DNA from: an uncultured Roseovarius sp.
GTDB lineage: Bacteria > Pseudomonadota > Alphaproteobacteria > Rhodobacterales > Rhodobacteraceae
Direction: 5' to 3'
Assembly: GCF_947489715.1 (NCBI RefSeq)
Contig: NZ_CANLER010000001.1
Coordinates: forward strand, 930,001 to 994,000
DNA length: 64,000 nt
In this document: positions 36,854 to 47,172 of the stretch, one piece after another
Numbering within the stretch: the stretch's first letter is position 1
How the letters are laid out: every line of letters starts with the position of its first letter
Program-made: the position numbers and the translations under genes
Notes under the pieces: model-generated
What the model saw: only the letters and a program-made list of their open reading frames with translations
Told to the model about the DNA's origin: nothing
Database searches by the model: none

Positions 36854-37318
36854 TCACCCCGCTGGCAAATCCATCATCGCGGTGAATTCGGCTTCGGCCG
36901 CCATTTCACCGCCAACCTCGGCCACACCGTTGAATTTCCAGACCTTGGCTCCGGGCTTGCCTCGCATCGTTTCAAGCTTCATCTCAAGCACATCGCCGGG
37001 CGTGACCATGCGGCGGAATTTGCACTTATCAATCGACATGAAATAGACCAGCATGTTGCGGTCCTCCATGCCAAGCGCCGTCCCCACCAAGACGGCTGCG
37101 GTCTGCGCCATCGCCTCGACAATCGTGACACCGGGCATGATTGGCTTACCGGGAAAATGCCCCTGGAAATGCGGTTCGTTCATGGTGACGTTTTTGATGC
37201 CACGGGCGGTCTGATAGCCATCGATATCGACAACCTTGTCCACCAGCAAAAACGGGTAGCGGTGCGGAATAAGCCGCTGGATCAAATGGATATCAGCAGA
37301 TTTCAGCGGCTCGGTCAT
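36854..37318 (-). CDS. fabZ: 3-hydroxyacyl-ACP dehydratase FabZ
   Basis: A 154-residue hotdog-fold dehydratase of fatty acid elongation. The catalytic His lies in [15 protein letters not shown] and the Glu in [10 protein letters not shown]; the [14 protein letters not shown] opening is typical. The ATG at 37318 with AAAGGA six bases upstream was chosen over a longer basic extension. Placement next to lpxA is conserved, as both draw on the 3-hydroxyacyl-ACP pool. Confidence 0.95.
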   Translation of the reverse strand: MTEPLKSADIHLIQRLIPHRYPFLLVDKVVDIDGYQTARGIKNVTMNEPHFQGHFPGKPIMPGVTIVEAMAQTAAVLVGTALGMEDRNMLVYFMSIDKCKFRRMVTPGDVLEMKLETMRGKPGAKVWKFNGVAEVGGEMAAEAEFTAMMDLPAG

Positions 37319-37384
37319 GTGATGTCCTTTTCCACGGCTCTTTGCATTGTCCCTAGCAAGTCGGGTCAGAATGGGCAAGCGGCG

Positions 37385-37972
37385 CTAGTTTTCGGTTTCG
37401 GAATCTGTTGCCGGACTTTCCGGCTGCGACTGGGCACCATCGCCAATCTCTTCGTCGACACGAATGATCGCAACGCCTGTGATATCAACGACATCTGCAC
37501 GCAACAGAACACTTCGAATGTCCAGAATGACCGCCCCACCCGCATCGCGCATCAACTGCACCAGCACCGGTTCGACAATGCGCATGAAGGTGACAGGCGC
37601 GCGGTCGCGACTACGTTCAAGATCACGCACAGCACGTTCACTGTCCCGGCGGATTTCCTGAACCTTGGCATCAAACGCATCCGCAAGATCGCGAAATTCT
37701 TCGGGTGTTTTCTCAGACCTGAGTTTGGTAAGCGACAGCTCTTCCGCCTCAAGTTCCGCTTCGATCGTACGGTTGCGGGCAATAAGCTGTTCGCGCTTTG
37801 CCAGATATTCCTGATTGATGCGCTGACCAAGTTTCGTTTCCGAAAACAATCTGTCGGGGTCCAGAACAAGAATATCGCTTTGCACCACACCGACGTTCTG
37901 GGCAGCCACGGGAAATGCTGACAGCGCGCTAAGGGCAATCACCAGCCTGATGATGGCCCACACGTTACGCAT
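37385..37972 (-). CDS. skp: OmpH/Skp family periplasmic chaperone
   Basis: A 195-residue periplasmic protein with a signal peptide cleaved near ALSAFPVAAQ. The long central helical stretch (about residues 50-125, KREQLIARNRTIEAELEAEEL) matches the coiled-coil tentacles of Skp, which holds unfolded outer-membrane proteins. Unlike the E. coli protein it carries an acidic C-terminal tail (SQPESPATDSETEN). It begins two bases after the bamA stop. Confidence 0.88.
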   Translation of the reverse strand: MRNVWAIIRLVIALSALSAFPVAAQNVGVVQSDILVLDPDRLFSETKLGQRINQEYLAKREQLIARNRTIEAELEAEELSLTKLRSEKTPEEFRDLADAFDAKVQEIRRDSERAVRDLERSRDRAPVTFMRIVEPVLVQLMRDAGGAVILDIRSVLLRADVVDITGVAIIRVDEEIGDGAQSQPESPATDSETEN

Positions 37973-37974
37973 GA

Positions 37975-40320
37975 TCAGAAGTCCGTTTTGACCGTGACGT
38001 CAAATTGCTGCTCCTCATCGCCCGGTTCGGACTTGAGGGCTTTTGAAAAGTTCAAGCGCAGCGGCCCGAACGGTGACGCCCAGAACAGAGAGAATCCAAC
38101 CACGTGCCGAGCATTAAAGCCGGTTGATTCCACCCCACTGGTCGCGTTCGAGGAATCAATGCCCCAAATCGAACCAATGTCGTAAAAGACACCACCGGAA
38201 ATGCCGAATTCTTCAGGTGTACCAAGCGGAAATTCGGCTTCGAATTTCAATGCGGCGAAAAAGTCTCCGCCCAGCAATTCGCCGGGATCGGTCGCAGTCC
38301 TACCTTCGATCGGACCCATCCCATTGGGTTCAAACCCACGGATGATCTGTTGCGAGTAGCGGTCAACAAAACGACTGTCCTGACTACCCAGATAGTTCAG
38401 CGCGCCACCTTCCAGGGTTGCACGCAATGTGACCTCTTCGTTAAAGACTTTAGTTTGGGCAATGGCGCGAACCGATGTTTCGACATAGTCACGATCGCCG
38501 CCAAGCCCGCCAAATTCCTGCCCGAAGGACAGCAGCACACCGGCATTGGGGTTCAGCCCCCCACGACGGGTGTCGTAGCTGTAGGAATAGCCAACTGCGC
38601 TTGCGATAGTGTCCCCCTGTGCCACCTCTGCCGCCAGGATACCTGACATACCCGTGTAGTCGTTCATATCTTTGTATTCAGCGTTATAGAACACTTCGAA
38701 CCGGCCATTTTCACTGACCGGGAAGGTCAGGCTGGGCCGGATTACCCCATTGATCGTATCAAAGAGGCTGAAATCGCTATCGGTTTCGATCAGCGAGAAA
38801 TCCAATCCGAACGCCACATCACGGCCTAGGAACGCCGGCTCGATGAAGTTGATCGAGTAGTTCACATTGTCTTCGCGTCCGGCGAAAGAAAACCCGAGCG
38901 TCTGACCGCGTCCAAGGAAGTTCCGCTCGCGGAAACCAATCGAGGCACCGGCACCGCCACTGGTAGAATACGTGACACCAAACGACAGCGAACCGGTTGT
39001 GGTTTCTTCGACATCAACATCTACAATCACCTGATCCGGGCGCGACCCTTCGCGGGCGTTCACATCCGTGTTTCCAAAGAAACGCAGGGCGCGGATGCGC
39101 TCGGCGGCCTCACGAATTTGACGCGGGTTGAACGGATCCCCTTCGACCGCATCGAACTGACGTCGGATAACGCGATCCAGTGTGGTGGTGTTGCCTTCGA
39201 TATCAATACGCTCAACAAAAACGCGCGGGCCTTTTGTCAGCACGAATTCGACATTCAGCGTCAATTCACGGTCGTTGCGTGTGATCCGTGGCTCGACCCG
39301 CAGGAAATCAATGCCTTTTTTGACGGCCAGGCGCTCCATCCGTGCGATCGAATTTTCCACCAGCGTCGGAGAGTAGATGATGCCCGGGCGCACCTTGAGG
39401 ACAGCTTGGAATTCATCCGCTTCCACTCCGTCCATTTCACTGACGGTGGTTACGTCGCCGAACCTGAATTGCTGACCTTCCTGGATGTTGAAGGTCACGA
39501 AATAGGCGTCGCGTTCGCGGGCCAGTTCAGCATTCGTGCCGGTCACACGGAAATCCACATAACCGCGCGACTGGTAGAAATCGCGCAGGACCTGCTTATC
39601 GAATTCCAGCCGGTCTTCGACAAACGTGTCACGCGCCACCAGGGCCCGCAAAAGACCCGCCTGCTTGCTTTCGATCACACGGCGCAGGCGGCGGTCGGAA
39701 TACTGTTTGTTGCCGACAAATCCGATCCGCTGAACTTCGATGGCTTTGCCCTCGAAAATCTCAAAAACCAGGTCCACGCGGTTTTCGCTGCGGCGAATGA
39801 CGCGCGGGGTCACCCGGGCGGCTGATCGGCCATTTTGTCCATAGGCCTCTGAAATAACGGCTGCGTCACGCTCGGCCTTGGTTGGGCTGAAAACCTGGCG
39901 CGGCCGGCTTTCGATAAAGCCCTCCAACTCGTCATCTTTCAGCTTTCGATTGCCCTCGAACGCGATCTTGTTGATCGTCGGAAACTCAATGACCTTGATG
40001 TAGAGGTTGCTGCCACGCGGCTCGATCTCAACGCTTTCGAAAAGGCCACTGGCCAGGATGTTCTGATAGGCGTCATTGACCTGCGCATTGGAAACCGCGT
40101 CGCCCGGTGAAATATTGGCATAGGTCAGGATCGTAGCGGTCTCGACACGCTGGTTCCCTTCAACGGTAACGGAACTGAAGCGATAGTTCTGCGCGTCGGC
40201 AGCCCCGGATGCGACCAGAAGGACAAGGGCGGCGATGGCCACACTCAGCGTTTTAAAGCGATCTCTGAAAATTCCTGATTCTACCCAGTGAAAACCCAGC
40301 CGCTTCATCACACTTTTCAT
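37975..40320 (-). CDS. bamA: Outer membrane protein assembly factor BamA
   Basis: A 781-residue Omp85 protein: a signal peptide ending SGAADAQ, about five POTRA domains (residues 50-420, beginning YRFSSVTVEGNQRVETATIL) and a C-terminal beta-barrel ending KTDF with a terminal aromatic residue. It is the core of the complex that folds outer-membrane proteins. The SIGFRERNFLGRG block starts the barrel. Two ATGs four codons apart begin the frame. A TTGACA promoter lies upstream, and skp, fabZ and lpxA follow. Confidence 0.95.
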   Translation of the reverse strand: MKSVMKRLGFHWVESGIFRDRFKTLSVAIAALVLLVASGAADAQNYRFSSVTVEGNQRVETATILTYANISPGDAVSNAQVNDAYQNILASGLFESVEIEPRGSNLYIKVIEFPTINKIAFEGNRKLKDDELEGFIESRPRQVFSPTKAERDAAVISEAYGQNGRSAARVTPRVIRRSENRVDLVFEIFEGKAIEVQRIGFVGNKQYSDRRLRRVIESKQAGLLRALVARDTFVEDRLEFDKQVLRDFYQSRGYVDFRVTGTNAELARERDAYFVTFNIQEGQQFRFGDVTTVSEMDGVEADEFQAVLKVRPGIIYSPTLVENSIARMERLAVKKGIDFLRVEPRITRNDRELTLNVEFVLTKGPRVFVERIDIEGNTTTLDRVIRRQFDAVEGDPFNPRQIREAAERIRALRFFGNTDVNAREGSRPDQVIVDVDVEETTTGSLSFGVTYSTSGGAGASIGFRERNFLGRGQTLGFSFAGREDNVNYSINFIEPAFLGRDVAFGLDFSLIETDSDFSLFDTINGVIRPSLTFPVSENGRFEVFYNAEYKDMNDYTGMSGILAAEVAQGDTIASAVGYSYSYDTRRGGLNPNAGVLLSFGQEFGGLGGDRDYVETSVRAIAQTKVFNEEVTLRATLEGGALNYLGSQDSRFVDRYSQQIIRGFEPNGMGPIEGRTATDPGELLGGDFFAALKFEAEFPLGTPEEFGISGGVFYDIGSIWGIDSSNATSGVESTGFNARHVVGFSLFWASPFGPLRLNFSKALKSEPGDEEQQFDVTVKTDF

Positions 40321-40355
40321 TGGTCAAACCCAGTCAGACACCCCGTTACGAATTG

Positions 40356-40384
40356 TCAGTAACCGGATTACAGAGGCTTGTCAA
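40356..40384 (-). promoter_or_regulatory. Possible promoter upstream of bamA
   Basis: On the minus strand TTGACA is followed after 17 bases by TACTGA, 36 bases before the bamA ATG. The -35 is perfect and the -10 is weak. Confidence 0.4.
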
Positions 40385-40446
40385 AACGCCAATCGAGTGC
40401 CGTGCACACATAGCATAAAGAGGCCGAAATTTAGGGAATATAGTGC

Positions 40447-40572
40447 TTAGAGCGAGCCGACAAAAGCGCCAAGCATCAAGGCAACAAGAATCGTGGCCAG
40501 ATACACGATCCGGTCCCAGTTCAGATTGAACAGCAGGCTAAGCCCGCGATATCCATGAGCGATCTGTTGCAT
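40447..40572 (-). CDS. Small membrane protein (41 aa)
   Basis: An ATG at 40572 opens a 41-codon frame, MQQIAHGYRGLSLLFNLNWD and onward, ending in a TAA at 40447. After an 18-residue amphipathic start, residues 21-41 form a membrane helix (RIVYLATILVALMLGAFVGSL). An AAAGGAG ribosome-like site lies 15 bases upstream, longer than usual. It falls between rseP and bamA on the same strand. The composition is convincingly protein-like for a bitopic inner-membrane peptide, but no family is recognised. Confidence 0.55.
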   Translation of the reverse strand: MQQIAHGYRGLSLLFNLNWDRIVYLATILVALMLGAFVGSL

Positions 40573-40667
40573 GATGTGACTATGCCACTCCTTTCACCTC
40601 CAACAGAATGGCAAAAGAATGTGGCATGTTTAGGTTTCAGAATGTGGCGATAATGTGACGCGAACCC

Positions 40668-42017
40668 TCAGGGACAGAGCAGATCAGTGCCAATTGCAAA
40701 CGCCATAAGAGCAAGGATCAGGGTCAGGCCCACGGTCATCAAAACCCGCAGTACCGCATCGCTGGGGGGCTTACCGGCAACGGCCTCATAGGCATAAAAC
40801 ACCAGATGGCCACCATCGAGAACCGGGATCGGGAAAAGGTTCAGAAGCCCCACAGCCGTTGATAGGAAAGCGATAAACAGAATGAAACTGTCCGCGCCCT
40901 GACGCACCATCGCGCCGGAAACCTGGGCAATGCCAATCGGGCCGGTCATGTTGCAACTGCTGATCTTACCCGCGACCAGGTGGTAAAGCCCCGACAATGA
41001 TGTCTCAATCACCTGGCCGGTGCGTTCAAAACCACCCGCAACGGCGGCGCCAAATCCCAGTCTTTCCGTCGCTGGCTCAAACGCAAGCCCTCCGGAGATG
41101 CCAATTCGCCAACTGGTTTTGAATCCTCCTTCGGGCTGCGGCTCGTCCACGCGTCGAGGCGCCAGCGCAAAATCCAGAACTTCACCCGCACGCCAGACCT
41201 TCAGTTGCAGCGCGCGCCCGTTTGAGGTTTCGACGATGTCTTTCAGCTCGGAAAAGGCGGAAATCGGTTGCCCGTCGACCGAAAGGATGACATCGCCCTG
41301 CTTCATGTCGATATCATATGCTGCCGATTGCGGTGAGATATTCACTGCCCGCGGCGGCATCGGGTACGGGCCTGAAACCTCAAGTGTACGACCGTCGCGT
41401 TGAACGGTGTACGGCAGGTTCCGATCAGTCGGCAAGGATTGGATCAGGTCATCAAGCGAACCACCCTGCCCGGTTTCCGGCAACAGATTACCCCCAATCG
41501 CAACTAGCTGATCACCCGCCTGAAGGCCGTATTCTTCGCCCGGCAATGGTGAAATCTCGCCAACAACCAACGGGTCGGCAACCTTGCCCTGAAACATCAT
41601 CAAGCCCGCAAAAACCACGATCGACAGGATAAAGTTGAAGACAGGCCCCGCAGCTACGGTAGCAGCGCGTGCCCAAAGCGGGGCGCCATGCATGGTCTGG
41701 CGCAGCATTTCAGGCGGCATTTCCTGCACGGCATCTTTGTCGGTATTGGCGCTGGCGGCATTCGCGTCGCCCATGAATTTGACATATCCACCAAAGGGCA
41801 AAAGCGCGAACTGCCAGCGTGTGCCGTATTTGTCGACCTTGGAAAACAGCACCGGTCCAAACCCCAGCGAAAACACATCCGCCTTGATGCCAGACCATCG
41901 CCCCACGATGTAGTGACCATATTCGTGGATGGCCACGATGACCGAAAGCGCCACAACAAACGCAAGGATCGTCGTGAAGAGACTGCCGAACTGGGGGATC
42001 AGTGTGGTGATATCCAA
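40668..42017 (-). CDS. rseP: RIP metalloprotease RseP (site-2 protease)
   Basis: A 449-residue intramembrane zinc protease. The HExxH site is HEYGH in the first membrane helix (about residues 31-35), the third ligand is in the LDGGH motif near the C-terminus, and two PDZ-like domains lie between (about 150-320). It performs regulated intramembrane proteolysis in envelope stress responses; no anti-sigma gene is in this window. It starts two bases after the dxr stop. Confidence 0.94.
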   Translation of the reverse strand: MDITTLIPQFGSLFTTILAFVVALSVIVAIHEYGHYIVGRWSGIKADVFSLGFGPVLFSKVDKYGTRWQFALLPFGGYVKFMGDANAASANTDKDAVQEMPPEMLRQTMHGAPLWARAATVAAGPVFNFILSIVVFAGLMMFQGKVADPLVVGEISPLPGEEYGLQAGDQLVAIGGNLLPETGQGGSLDDLIQSLPTDRNLPYTVQRDGRTLEVSGPYPMPPRAVNISPQSAAYDIDMKQGDVILSVDGQPISAFSELKDIVETSNGRALQLKVWRAGEVLDFALAPRRVDEPQPEGGFKTSWRIGISGGLAFEPATERLGFGAAVAGGFERTGQVIETSLSGLYHLVAGKISSCNMTGPIGIAQVSGAMVRQGADSFILFIAFLSTAVGLLNLFPIPVLDGGHLVFYAYEAVAGKPPSDAVLRVLMTVGLTLILALMAFAIGTDLLCP

Positions 42018-42019
42018 AT

Positions 42020-43198
42020 CTACTTCCTATTTGCCTGTTCACGCATGACGTCATCGGCGCATATACGTGCCAGATGGTCCACTTGCAGCACTCTATCAAG
42101 GGTGATCGAGACATCTTTGTGGCTCTGGCCGGGCGATTGCCGGTTCAATACCTCTTCGACGATCACATTCATATCCCAAAACCCGATGCGGCCGCCGATG
42201 AAATGATCCAGCGCGCGTTCTTTGGCGGCGTTGAAGACGGCACCGCTCAGACCACCCGCTTCCATCACCTGATGTGCCAGCCCCAAGGCCGGGTAACGGT
42301 TCAAATCTGGCGTCCGGAACGACAGTTGCCCAATCGCTGCAAGGTCCAACCGCTCGACCGGCAGCGTATCGCGACGCGGCCAGTTCAACGCATACCCGAT
42401 CGCATGGCGCATATCCGGCGGGCCAACATGGGCCATCAGCGCGCCATCCTTGAACCCTACCAATGCGTGAACCGTCGATTCCGGGTGAATCAACACTTCG
42501 ATCTGCTCGGGGGTAAACCCAAAGAATTCTCGCGCTTCGATCATCTCAAGCGCCTTATTGAACATCGAGGCACTATCAATCGTGATCCGTTGCCCCATGT
42601 CCCAATTCGGATGGGTCGACGCTTGCTCGATCGTGGCGGTGGCCAGCTTTTCCAATGGCCAATCCCTGAACGCCCCGCCACTGGCGGTGATGATCACACG
42701 GGAAACCGCTGACCGATCCTCGCCAACCAAGGCCTGAAAGATGGCAGAGTGCTCGCTGTCGACCGGCAGGATACGGGCGTTGTTGGCCCGCGCCGTCTCC
42801 AGCAGCAACGGCGCGGCCGCCACCAGCGATTCCTTGTTCGCCAATGCCAGCGTAGCCCCTTGTTCCAACACCGCCAGCCCCGGGCGCAGCCCAGCCGCGC
42901 CAACAATTGCGGACATGACCCAAAACGCAGGACGGAAAGCGGCCTCGACAATGGCTTCTTCACCGGCGGCAGCTTCGACATCGCTACCTGCAAGCGCTGC
43001 GCGCAAATCGTCCAGAAGGTCTTCATACGCGGTAACGGCGATATCCGCCTGTAACTCGATGGCATCTGCAGCCAGTTGCGCGATGTTACGTCCGCCGGTC
43101 AGTGCCACGATGTTGTAGTCTTCCCGCGTGCGCCGGAGCAGATCAATCGTATTTTGTCCAACTGATCCGGTAGCGCCCAGAACCGAGATTTTTTTCAT
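42020..43198 (-). CDS. dxr: 1-deoxy-D-xylulose 5-phosphate reductoisomerase
   Basis: A 392-residue NADPH enzyme for the second step of the MEP pathway. The nucleotide-binding motif is LGATGSVGQNT at the N-terminus, followed by ALANKESLVAA, the metal site VDSEHSAIFQ and the SGGAFRDWP loop. The ATG at 43198 overlaps the cdsA stop by four bases (ATGA). Upstream frame extension would run into cdsA and is not used. It acts in the same pathway as ispG at 19 kb. Confidence 0.96.
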   Translation of the reverse strand: MKKISVLGATGSVGQNTIDLLRRTREDYNIVALTGGRNIAQLAADAIELQADIAVTAYEDLLDDLRAALAGSDVEAAAGEEAIVEAAFRPAFWVMSAIVGAAGLRPGLAVLEQGATLALANKESLVAAAPLLLETARANNARILPVDSEHSAIFQALVGEDRSAVSRVIITASGGAFRDWPLEKLATATIEQASTHPNWDMGQRITIDSASMFNKALEMIEAREFFGFTPEQIEVLIHPESTVHALVGFKDGALMAHVGPPDMRHAIGYALNWPRRDTLPVERLDLAAIGQLSFRTPDLNRYPALGLAHQVMEAGGLSGAVFNAAKERALDHFIGGRIGFWDMNVIVEEVLNRQSPGQSHKDVSITLDRVLQVDHLARICADDVMREQANRK

Positions 43199-43980
43199 GA
43201 CAGCCCCGGCAACACCTGCAAGGACCATAGGATCATCACCAGCATCGCCGCCCCCAGAAGAGCATCAAGCCGATCCAGAACGCCCCCATGACCCGGGATC
43301 AGGTTTGAGCTGTCTTTAACTCCGACCCGGCGCTTGATGAAACTTTCCAGGATATCACCCATCTGACCTGCCAGCGCGACCGCCATCGAGATCGGTACAA
43401 GTATCAAGCCCGCTTGTGTGGCCCTGGCAAAGCACAGGCCGATCACTGCCGCACCGATCCAGCCCGCCACCGTGCCGGACCATGTCTTCTTTGGGCTGAT
43501 CGCTGGCCAGAATTTGGGTCCGCCCAACATACGGCCTGCAAAGTAGCCTGCGATGTCCGAGACAATCACAACCAATACGACCCATGAAATCCAGATCACG
43601 CCGGCCTCTTGCCTCAGTATCCAGATCGAAAATCCGGACACAAGGATCCATGCGGCAAAGGGTGTGAACAGCGCCCGTTCGCGCGATACCTGCCCCGCGC
43701 CGACCAAAGCTGCTGCCAGTAGAAGCGGCATTACCAGAAGATAAGGCGCGACACTGGCCAAGGTAAAAGCCGCAGCACCCAGAAGGCTGATGCGGATGGC
43801 GGCGGTTTGCTCGGCCCCGAACATCCGCGCCGCTTCCCATAGCATCAGCGCGCAAAGGCCGATTACCGTGATCTCAAAGATTACACCGCCGATCCAGATA
43901 TCTGCGGCCCCGACACCAGCCATCGCCACACCCGACACGACACGAGGGGCGAGGTCTGACCATTTGGCGGCGTCGCTCAT
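43195..43980 (-). CDS. cdsA: Phosphatidate cytidylyltransferase
   Basis: A 261-residue polytopic membrane enzyme that makes CDP-diacylglycerol for phospholipid synthesis. The family signature SDIAGYFAGR and SPKKTWSGTVAGW precedes DILESFIKRRVGVKDSSNLIPGHGG near the C-terminus, with the Asp residues that bind metal. About seven membrane segments are seen. It overlaps uppS upstream and dxr downstream by four bases each. Confidence 0.95.
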   Translation of the reverse strand: MSDAAKWSDLAPRVVSGVAMAGVGAADIWIGGVIFEITVIGLCALMLWEAARMFGAEQTAAIRISLLGAAAFTLASVAPYLLVMPLLLAAALVGAGQVSRERALFTPFAAWILVSGFSIWILRQEAGVIWISWVVLVVIVSDIAGYFAGRMLGGPKFWPAISPKKTWSGTVAGWIGAAVIGLCFARATQAGLILVPISMAVALAGQMGDILESFIKRRVGVKDSSNLIPGHGGVLDRLDALLGAAMLVMILWSLQVLPGLS

Positions 43981-44720
43981 ACAGACACGGCCCCAAAGCG
44001 TCGTTCGCGCGCCCCATAGCCACTGAGAAGCTTGCTGAACACTTCCTTGGTGAAGTCTGGCCAGAGCGTGTCGATGAATTCATATTCCGAATAAGCGGAC
44101 TGCCAGAGAAGAAAGTTCGAGATACGCGCCTCTCCGCTGGTCCGAATGACCAGATCGGGATCTGGCAACACATAGGTATCCAGATATTTCGGCAACGTCT
44201 CTTCGTCTACGTCCTTGGGGTCCAATCGCCCGACGGCGACGTCCTGCGCCAACCGCTTGGTCGCGCGCGACACCTCATCACGCCCGCCGTAATTAAGCGC
44301 GATTGTCAAGTTTGTGCCGGTGCATTGATTGGTCATCCGCTCGGCTTCGTCCATCAGGCCACGCAGTTTTTCATCAAGGCGTGGGCGATCCCCGATAAAC
44401 CGCACCCGCACATTTGCTTTCACAAATTCCTGCATCTCTTTCATGATGTAGCGGCGAAAGAGAGTCATCAGACCGGCAACTTCGGTCTGGGTGCGTTTCC
44501 AATTTTCCGTCGAAAAGGCAAAAATGGTCAGATATTTGACCCCGAGTTCTGGACAGGCCCCGACGATATCCCGAACCCGGCGCGCGCCCGCATGGTGGCC
44601 AAACAGCCTTGGTCTGCCGCGGGCCTGCGCCCAACGTCCATTGCCATCCATGATGATCGCAACATGACAAGGGCCCGATGGTGGCTGACCCAGTTCGGGA
44701 TTATCCGGCTGAACGGTCAT
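43977..44720 (-). CDS. uppS: Isoprenyl (undecaprenyl) diphosphate synthase
   Basis: A 247-residue cis-prenyltransferase that makes the C55 lipid carrier precursor for peptidoglycan. The catalytic Asp25 lies in IIMDGNGRWA, with HHAGARRVRDI and FAFSTENWKR following and the C-terminal RTSGEARISNFLLWQSAYSE region. It shares the base at 44720 with the frr stop (TAATG) and overlaps cdsA by four bases. Confidence 0.96.
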   Translation of the reverse strand: MTVQPDNPELGQPPSGPCHVAIIMDGNGRWAQARGRPRLFGHHAGARRVRDIVGACPELGVKYLTIFAFSTENWKRTQTEVAGLMTLFRRYIMKEMQEFVKANVRVRFIGDRPRLDEKLRGLMDEAERMTNQCTGTNLTIALNYGGRDEVSRATKRLAQDVAVGRLDPKDVDEETLPKYLDTYVLPDPDLVIRTSGEARISNFLLWQSAYSEYEFIDTLWPDFTKEVFSKLLSGYGARERRFGAVSV

Positions 44721-45283
44721 TAAACTTGCATGATCTCGGCTTGCTTGGTCTCCAACGCGTCATCGACATTACCAATAAACGTATCGGTCAGTTCCTGAAC
44801 CTCGGTTTCCCAGAATTTCTGATCATCTTCAGACATGCCGTCAGCCTTGGCTTTCTTGATCTGGTCCATCCCGTCGCGACGCACGTTGCGGATGGCCACC
44901 CGGGCATTTTCGGCATATTGCGAGGCAACCTTGGTCAACTCCTTGCGGCGCTCTTCGTTTAGTTCGGGGATCGGCAACATGATGATCGTGCCGTTAAGCT
45001 GCGGATTGATGCCCAGACCGCTTTCGCGGATCGCTTTTTCGACTTTGCCCACCAGGCCCTTGTCCCAGACATTCACCGTCACCATCCGCGGTTCGGGCAC
45101 GTTTACCGTCCCCACCTGATTGATCGGCGTGTTCTGGCCATAGGCGTCCACCATGACCGGCTCAAGCATGCTGGCCGAGGCGCGCCCGGTGCGCAACGAT
45201 GCAAATTCCGTTCTCAATGATGCGATCGCACCGTCCATACGCCGCTGCAGATCACCTGTATCAATCTCAAAGTCTTCCGCCAT
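44720..45283 (-). CDS. frr: Ribosome recycling factor
   Basis: A 187-residue tRNA-shaped factor that splits post-termination ribosomes together with EF-G. The N-terminal [21 protein letters not shown] helix and the C-terminal [15 protein letters not shown] helix are family hallmarks. AAGGAAG precedes the ATG. It lies 50 bases after pyrH and overlaps uppS by one base. Confidence 0.97.
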   Translation of the reverse strand: MAEDFEIDTGDLQRRMDGAIASLRTEFASLRTGRASASMLEPVMVDAYGQNTPINQVGTVNVPEPRMVTVNVWDKGLVGKVEKAIRESGLGINPQLNGTIIMLPIPELNEERRKELTKVASQYAENARVAIRNVRRDGMDQIKKAKADGMSEDDQKFWETEVQELTDTFIGNVDDALETKQAEIMQV

Positions 45284-45333
45284 TACGGTTCTTCCTTTGT
45301 TTCGGCCTCAATCGTGCCTGTTCTTATTTAGCG

Positions 45334-46065
45334 TCAACCGTGCACGGTTGTATAGGTACCGTCCCCGGCCAGTATACCTTTGAACCCGCCGGGCTCATCC
45401 AGGCTGAACACGATGATCGGCAGGCTGTTGTCACGCGCCAGTGCAATCGCGCTGGCATCCATCACTTTCAGGTTCTTGGCCAGCACCTCGTCATAAGAAA
45501 CGCGATCATAACGTTTGGCATCGTCATTTGTCACCGGATCCTTGTCATAGATACCGTCCACCTTGGTGCCCTTGAAGATCGCCTGACAGGCCATTTCATT
45601 GGCCCGCAGCGTCGCCGCCGTATCAGTAGTGAAATAGGGGTTGCCGGTGCCCGCGGCGAAGATGCAGACCCGCTTTTTCTCAAGGTGGCGCACCGCCCGG
45701 CGGCGGATGTAGGGCTCGGCCACTTCGTCCATCCGGATGGCGCTGATCACCCGGCAATAGACACCGAGTTTTTCCAGCGCGCTTTGCATCGCCAGCGCAT
45801 TCATCACCGTGGCCAGCATGCCCATGTAATCGGCCGTCGTCCGCTCCATCCCCTGCGCGCTGCCCTGCAACCCGCGAAAGATATTGCCGCCGCCGATCAC
45901 CATGCAGATCTCGACCCCAAGATCATGCACGATCTTGACCTCGCGCGCGATCCGTTCGACCGTGGGCGGGTGCAAGCCATATCCCAGATCCCCCATCAGC
46001 GCTTCGCCAGATATCTTCAACATGACGCGGCTGAATTTGGTTTGGTGGGACTGGGGGTCAGACAT
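45334..46065 (-). CDS. pyrH: Uridylate kinase
   Basis: A 243-residue amino-acid-kinase-fold UMP kinase. The phosphate-binding opening is [13 protein letters not shown], with [11 protein letters not shown], the central [10 protein letters not shown] block and the late VFSLDEPGG. It makes UDP for nucleic acids and cell-wall precursors. It is first in the long minus-strand envelope cluster and divergent from miaA. Confidence 0.97.
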   Translation of the reverse strand: MSDPQSHQTKFSRVMLKISGEALMGDLGYGLHPPTVERIAREVKIVHDLGVEICMVIGGGNIFRGLQGSAQGMERTTADYMGMLATVMNALAMQSALEKLGVYCRVISAIRMDEVAEPYIRRRAVRHLEKKRVCIFAAGTGNPYFTTDTAATLRANEMACQAIFKGTKVDGIYDKDPVTNDDAKRYDRVSYDEVLAKNLKVMDASAIALARDNSLPIIVFSLDEPGGFKGILAGDGTYTTVHG

Positions 46066-46211
46066 CGGCGCTCTCCGCTTGGGGCCATCGGGTAATCGCG
46101 CGCAAAATGTCCGAAAAGTCGGGCGGGTTCAATCACAGAGTCCGTCCAGCCAGCGATTTCGCGCAAAACTGCCTCGTAAATTTTCCAGAACTGCCGTATC
46201 TGACGGCTCTG

Positions 46212-47093
46212 ATGCGACTTTCATTAGACATCCCTGCGGATCAACCTGTCCTGATTGCCGGCCCCACGGCTTCGGGCAAGTCCGCGCTGGCACTGCATAT
46301 CGCAAAAAATCAGGGTGGAACGATCATCAATGCTGATGCGATACAGGTTTTCGCCAACTGGCGTATCCTGTCCGCCCGCCCCTCATCCGAAGACGAAGCT
46401 ACAGCCCCTCATAAGCTTTACGGCCATATCGCCGCTGACGCGGATTATTCGGTCGGGCATTGGCTGCGCGAACTGCAACCACTGCTTGCCTCGGCGTCAC
46501 GCCCGATCATCGTCGGTGGCACGGGTCTTTATTTTACCGCGCTGACCGAGGGGTTGGCCGACATACCCTCCACACCAGCCGAAATCCGAAGCGCAGCAGA
46601 TACGCTCCTGCGGGAAAAGGGCCTTGATGCAATGTTGGCACAGGTGGACGATGCCACACGTCAACGTATCGACATTCAAAACCCGATGCGGGTTCAGCGC
46701 GCCTGGGAGGTTTTACGTACAACCGGCAAGGGTCTGGTCAATTGGCAAGATCAGACACCACCACCCCTCTTGCCGCTCTCTCAAACGACGGCGATTCTGT
46801 TTGACACCGACAAAGACTGGCTGAACGCAAGGATCGCGGACCGGTTCGATCAAATGCTGGACCAGGGTGCGCTTCAGGAAGCCAAAACCAACCTGGCTAA
46901 CTGGAACCCGTCGCGCTTGTCGTCAAAGGCCATCGGTGCGCCGGAACTGATCGCCCATCTCAACGGAGAGGTGTCACTGGACCAGGCGCGAACGCGCGCC
47001 ACCATTGCCACACGGCAATTCGCCAAACGGCAACGAACGTGGTTTCGTGCCCGCATGCGCGGTTGGACGCCGATCGATCCATTAGCTCTTTGA
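46212..47093 (+). CDS. miaA: tRNA dimethylallyltransferase
   Basis: A 293-residue enzyme that isopentenylates A37 in tRNAs reading UNN codons. The P-loop [11 protein letters not shown] and the [23 protein letters not shown] and [14 protein letters not shown] motifs identify it. The frame extends to 46107, but the ATG at 46212 gives the normal N-terminus two short turns before the P-loop. No strong ribosome site is visible at either start. It is divergent from pyrH. Confidence 0.93.
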   Translation: MRLSLDIPADQPVLIAGPTASGKSALALHIAKNQGGTIINADAIQVFANWRILSARPSSEDEATAPHKLYGHIAADADYSVGHWLRELQPLLASASRPIIVGGTGLYFTALTEGLADIPSTPAEIRSAADTLLREKGLDAMLAQVDDATRQRIDIQNPMRVQRAWEVLRTTGKGLVNWQDQTPPPLLPLSQTTAILFDTDKDWLNARIADRFDQMLDQGALQEAKTNLANWNPSRLSSKAIGAPELIAHLNGEVSLDQARTRATIATRQFAKRQRTWFRARMRGWTPIDPLAL

Positions 47094-47172
47094 CATAGCC
47101 TGCTGAAATAATTGATAAACCCGTACCATTCGCTAGACTATTCCTATCCCCAACACCCGGCCCGAATTTGGC

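Noticed and set aside
45335..45350. Perfect palindrome CAACCGTGCACGGTTG
   Set aside because: It lies in the last codons and stop of pyrH and has no T-run; it can be explained by coding sequence.
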